A stretch of 16,804 nt of DNA from the NCBI GenBank assembly GCA_035512595.1, contig DATKDU010000492.1:1-16804 (forward strand), given 5' to 3'. Source of the DNA: DATKDU01 sp035512595. Its GTDB lineage: Bacteria > Planctomycetota > Planctomycetia > Pirellulales > Pirellulaceae. The notes under the pieces are model-generated. The model ran no database searches. It saw only the letters and a list, made by a program, of their open reading frames with translations, and was not told the origin of the DNA. Positions within the stretch are counted from its first letter, which is position 1. Every line of letters starts with the position of its first letter. Below are positions 14,637 through 16,804 of the stretch, in pieces. Position numbers and translations under genes: made by a program.

Positions 14637-14648
14637 GGGTCATGACCC
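14637..14648. repeat. 12-bp perfect palindrome
   Basis: GGGTCATGACCC, 15 nt after the toxin stop. With a one-base bulge, the flanks (ACG/CGT) extend the symmetry. It is too short-looped to be an RNA hairpin of note and is more like a protein-binding palindrome in DNA. It precedes the interlocked inverted repeats and the membrane-protein gene at 14784. Confidence 0.4.
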
Positions 14649-14659
14649 GTGGAACTCGC

Positions 14660-14698
14660 CGGATTGTGCGGCAACGGTGGGCGGCGCGTCACAATCCG
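14660..14698 (+). promoter_or_regulatory. Inverted repeat interlocked with the adjacent terminator (possible pseudoknot)
   Basis: CGGATTGTG (14660-14668) and CACAATCCG (14690-14698) are exact complements, 9 bp. The intervening 21 nt contain the left arm of the terminator stem (14681-14689). The right arm here lies inside the terminator loop, directly abutting that left arm (no gap). Both stems could form together as an H-type pseudoknot with two 12-nt connecting loops, or compete as alternative hairpins. Confidence 0.5.
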
Positions 14699-14727
14699 CA
14701 CGATCGGACTACGCGCCGCTATTTTTT
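14681..14727 (+). terminator. Rho-independent terminator-like hairpin with T6 tract
   Basis: GCGGCGCGT (14681-14689) and ACGCGCCGC (14711-14719) form a perfect 9-bp GC-rich stem, with a further G-T pair (14680/14720). A run of six T follows at 14722-14727. The 21-nt loop can itself pair TCCG/CGGA. The element ends the toxin-antitoxin operon (59 nt after its stop) or attenuates the gene starting at 14784, 57 nt downstream. Confidence 0.62.
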
Positions 14728-14783
14728 GCATCTTCCTGATGTCGCGACCTAGGCTTGCTAATCGCTGCCTTTCGCACACGGAA

Positions 14784-15479
14784 ATGCACATGCCAACCAT
14801 TAAACAGCCGGACGCTTTCAAGCAGGGACTGGGGATCATGCTCACGGGGCTGGTGCTGACCGGGCTCTGCGTCGGCGCGTGGTTCGTGTGGCAGGACAAC
14901 TACTGGATCGCCAAAAAGGGGCCGACCGAAATCTCGCTCGAGCAGCTCGCCAAGTTGGAAGACCCCAAGCAGTTGCCCAGCCCGTGGGTCAAGGTCACGT
15001 TCGAAAACGTGGTCGATACTGGGGTGGAAATGCTGGAGGTCCACGGCTTCAGCAAGACGGTCGATTACAAGTTCCTCCTCGTCCAGGCGGGCGATCGCTG
15101 GATGGTCGCCACCGTCCCCGAAGAATTCCGCGGCAATACGCTCCACGGCCAGATCTATCACTCGACCAACCCCGAGGACATCCAGGCTTTCGTCGAGATC
15201 TACGAAAAGCAGAAGGACATCCACGGCGGGCGGCTGTTCCCGTTTGAGTTCCGCGCCGACATCGACTTCGGCGAAAACTGGACCTACTTTCTCTACCTCG
15301 TGGGGGGATTCGGCGCCGCCTTCGTGTTTCTCTTCGGCCTCGGCGTCTACGGCGTTTGCCAGGCCTTCCGCGAGCCGAACGATCTAGCGGGAGCTTACGG
15401 CTCACGAGCGATGTTCGAGCGGCGGCAGGAATCGCTCGAAACCGAATGGGACGAGGAACTGGAAGATTCGCGGCGGTAG
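14784..15479 (+). CDS. Two-helix membrane protein with an extracytoplasmic domain, unknown function
   Basis: A 231-residue protein. Membrane helix 1 spans about residues 15-37 (GLGIMLTGLVLTGLCVGAWFV). A domain of about 130 residues follows, with GPTEISLEQLAKLEDPKQLP, WVKVTFENVV, and a beta-rich KFLLVQAGDRWMVATVPEEF. Membrane helix 2 is about 168-195 (TYFLYLVGGFGAAFVFLFGL). The tail is acidic and charged (FERRQESLETEWDEELEDSRR), probably cytoplasmic. Start: ATG 14784 or 14790 (GGAAA lies just before); the open frame back to 14649 runs through the terminator structure and is not used. No family is recognised; the layout is shared with the gene at 912-1576. It converges on the DUF6940-like gene with a 10-nt gap. 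Confidence 0.7.
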   Translation: MHMPTIKQPDAFKQGLGIMLTGLVLTGLCVGAWFVWQDNYWIAKKGPTEISLEQLAKLEDPKQLPSPWVKVTFENVVDTGVEMLEVHGFSKTVDYKFLLVQAGDRWMVATVPEEFRGNTLHGQIYHSTNPEDIQAFVEIYEKQKDIHGGRLFPFEFRADIDFGENWTYFLYLVGGFGAAFVFLFGLGVYGVCQAFREPNDLAGAYGSRAMFERRQESLETEWDEELEDSRR

Positions 15480-15489
15480 GCGGCAGCCT

Positions 15490-16098
15490 TCACGCAGTCC
15501 GATACGGCTCGTAGCCATAATACTTCGGCCGGTCGTCGAGCCGCACGTGCAGCCAGGCGACGCCAGCGCCCGCCGTGCTGAGCCAGACCGGTTTGGCCGA
15601 TAGCCGCCGCTGCATTGCCTGGCCGACGAGCGACCAGAGGGCATGCTGCTGCGCAGCCGGAGCCATTCGCGTGAACGCCGCCAGATGGCCATATGCCGGA
15701 TGCTCGGCCAGCGGACAAGGTACGACCAGGATGGCGTCGTTGCCCAGGTTAGGAAACTCGATCGCCGGTTCGCCCGGCTTGGCCGCGCGGAACTGAGCCG
15801 CGAATGCAATCGGTTCCGGTTCCCGCGCCAGGCCGGGGCTGTCGAGCAGCACGAACTCGAACGGCCGCTGCGCCGTTGCTTTCGTCATCGGCGGCGTCTC
15901 CCAGCGGAACGCTTCGTACGGCGCATCGGCCAGGACGTTCAGAAACAGCGAACGGAATTCATCGTCCGTCTGCCAGAGCCGCAAGACCTCGGCGTACGAA
16001 ACGGCCGCGGCACTGGTCTCCACCGCAAACCGCAAACCACGGCCGCCGGAGACTTTTTCACTGGTTGTGGTCCACATGTTGCGCCCAGAATAGCTCAT
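15490..16098 (-). CDS. DUF6940-like protein, unknown function
   Basis: A 202-residue soluble protein that I recognise as resembling the DUF6940 family. Visible features are FRSLFLNVLADAPYEAFRWE followed by TPPMTK (residues 49-74), RPFEFVLLDSPGLA (78-91), IEFPNLGNDAILVVPCPL (113-130), YGHLAAFTRMAPAAQQHALW (136-155) and the C-terminal KPVWLSTAGAGVAWLHVRLD then RPKYYGYEPY. These blocks are typical in order and spacing. No catalytic motif is known for the family. ATG 16098 overlaps the TGA of the DUF1559 gene by 4 nt (ATGA), so translation is probably coupled and the two are one operon. Confidence 0.72.
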   Translation of the reverse strand: MSYSGRNMWTTTSEKVSGGRGLRFAVETSAAAVSYAEVLRLWQTDDEFRSLFLNVLADAPYEAFRWETPPMTKATAQRPFEFVLLDSPGLAREPEPIAFAAQFRAAKPGEPAIEFPNLGNDAILVVPCPLAEHPAYGHLAAFTRMAPAAQQHALWSLVGQAMQRRLSAKPVWLSTAGAGVAWLHVRLDDRPKYYGYEPYRTA

Positions 16099-16781
16099 GG
16101 CATCGGACCATCGTCGATGTTGAGCAGGCTGGTCACTTCGCTGGGGCTAAGCGGCTCGCTGAGGGTTTTCACCCCACCGTCGGCAATGGCGGCCTGCGCG
16201 TAGCCCTTGTGCGGGCTGGAAATTCCCTGGCCGCGCGACGGATTGATCCGCGGGTTCATCTGCGTCACGTGCAGGTCGCGCGGCTCCATCCAGTGAATGC
16301 CGCTGTTTTTGATTTCGACGACAAGCACCGTATTGGTGGTGCCGTCGCGGATGTCGCCGAACGAGACGGAGCGGTCACCGGGAAATGCGGTCCGCGGGCC
16401 GACTACCACGACGTAGCTGGTGTCCCTGCGCGTATCCCCGGACCCTTGGCGGAACTGTTCGGGACACGAGTAGACGCCGACGAACTGCTCGTGCAATTTG
16501 CGGTTGTTGGGTCCGTCCCACGGTTCGTCGAAGCGGTACTGCTGGTAGAGCGGCTCGCACTCCAGAAACGGCAAGAGCAGGACCCGCCAGCTATGGATCG
16601 GCTGGCCGCTGGCGTCGGCCATGTAGGCCGGCGGCAGCGAGCCGTATTCATCGTGGTAAAGTTGCAGCGCGATCGCAATCTGCTTGAGGTTGTTGGGGCA
16701 ACGCGCCCGGTGCGATCTTTCTTCCGCGTAGCGGAAGGCAGAAATCAGACAGACGGCCAGCAGGCAGGTGATGGCCACCAT
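16095..16781 (-). CDS. DUF1559 protein with H-X9-DG motif (5' end may lie outside window)
   Basis: 228 residues from ATG 16781. The frame is also open to the window edge (LLVDQGI precedes the Met), so the true start may be outside. An N-terminal membrane helix (MVAITCLLAVCLISAFRY) is followed by the hallmark RCPNNLKQIAIALQLYHDEYGSLPPAY, then SWRVLLLPFLECEPLYQQYRFDEPWDGPNN and YSCPEQ. The C-terminal signature H-KGYAQAAIA-DG matches H-X9-DG exactly. DUF1559 proteins are pseudopilin-like, greatly expanded in planctomycetes and linked to type II secretion-like machinery; their function is unknown. The usual prepilin peptidase site (GFTLVELLV) is not visible here. AAGGA sits 3 nt before ATG 16781, closer than usual. 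Confidence 0.88.
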   Translation of the reverse strand: MVAITCLLAVCLISAFRYAEERSHRARCPNNLKQIAIALQLYHDEYGSLPPAYMADASGQPIHSWRVLLLPFLECEPLYQQYRFDEPWDGPNNRKLHEQFVGVYSCPEQFRQGSGDTRRDTSYVVVVGPRTAFPGDRSVSFGDIRDGTTNTVLVVEIKNSGIHWMEPRDLHVTQMNPRINPSRGQGISSPHKGYAQAAIADGGVKTLSEPLSPSEVTSLLNIDDGPMP

Positions 16782-16804
16782 GATTCCTTGGTCGACGAGC
16801 AGCG

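Noticed and set aside
14649..14783. N-terminal extension of the two-helix membrane protein
   Set aside because: It would translate the terminator hairpin and T tract. ATG 14784 or 14790 gives a normal membrane-protein N-terminus.

Overview
The window reads as high-GC bacterial chromosome, most likely from a planctomycete (Pirellulales-like). Pointers are a SLA1-homology-domain (SHD1) protein with a signal peptide, a DUF1559 protein with the C-terminal H-X9-DG motif, a planctomycete-style sialidase-like C-terminus, several TM-domain-TM proteins without recognised function, and few strong Shine-Dalgarno sites. This placement is inference from gene content, not from a marker gene.

Layout. 2-478 (+) is the end of a sialidase/BNR-like protein. 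508-714 (-) is a small acidic helical protein. 912-1576 (-) is a membrane-anchored protein whose C-terminal membrane helix is separated by an apparent frameshift. 1913-2785 (+) is a polytopic membrane protein that meets, tail to tail and with a 6-nt overlap, a minus-strand cluster: Uma2-like nuclease (7245-7949), SNF2/DUF3670 helicase (4521-7232), SWIM zinc-finger protein (3342-4322) and a DsbB-like protein (2780-3331). Divergent from that cluster is a PDDEXK_4-type nuclease-fold protein (8277-9479). Then come a phosphoglucomutase/phosphomannomutase (9514-11436, -), the SHD1 protein (11903-14053, +), a ParE/RelE-type toxin-antitoxin pair (14162-14622, +), a two-helix membrane protein (14784-15479, +), and a translationally coupled DUF1559 / DUF6940-like pair on the minus strand (16781-15490).

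How the genes work together. The SNF2 and SWIM proteins form a known bacterial partnership (chromatin-remodeller-like ATPase plus zinc-binding partner). Here two nuclease-fold genes flank them, one upstream in the same direction and one divergent, which makes 3342-9479 the most system-like part of the window. The rest looks like ordinary planctomycete housekeeping and surface/secretion genes.

Non-coding structure is the most unusual content. (1) Two perfect 9-bp inverted repeats at 14660-14719 interlock with no gap between the inner arms, so they could form an H-type pseudoknot or two alternative hairpins, and a T6 tract follows. (2) Two intergenic loci (4462-4535 and 11454-11626) are mosaics of different heptamers and share submodules in the same order, so they look like two copies of one repeat family. 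(3) A short segment encoding LTRSASEG sits in frame inside the sugar mutase and looks like an inserted dispersed repeat. No rRNA, tRNA, CRISPR array or insertion sequence was seen.
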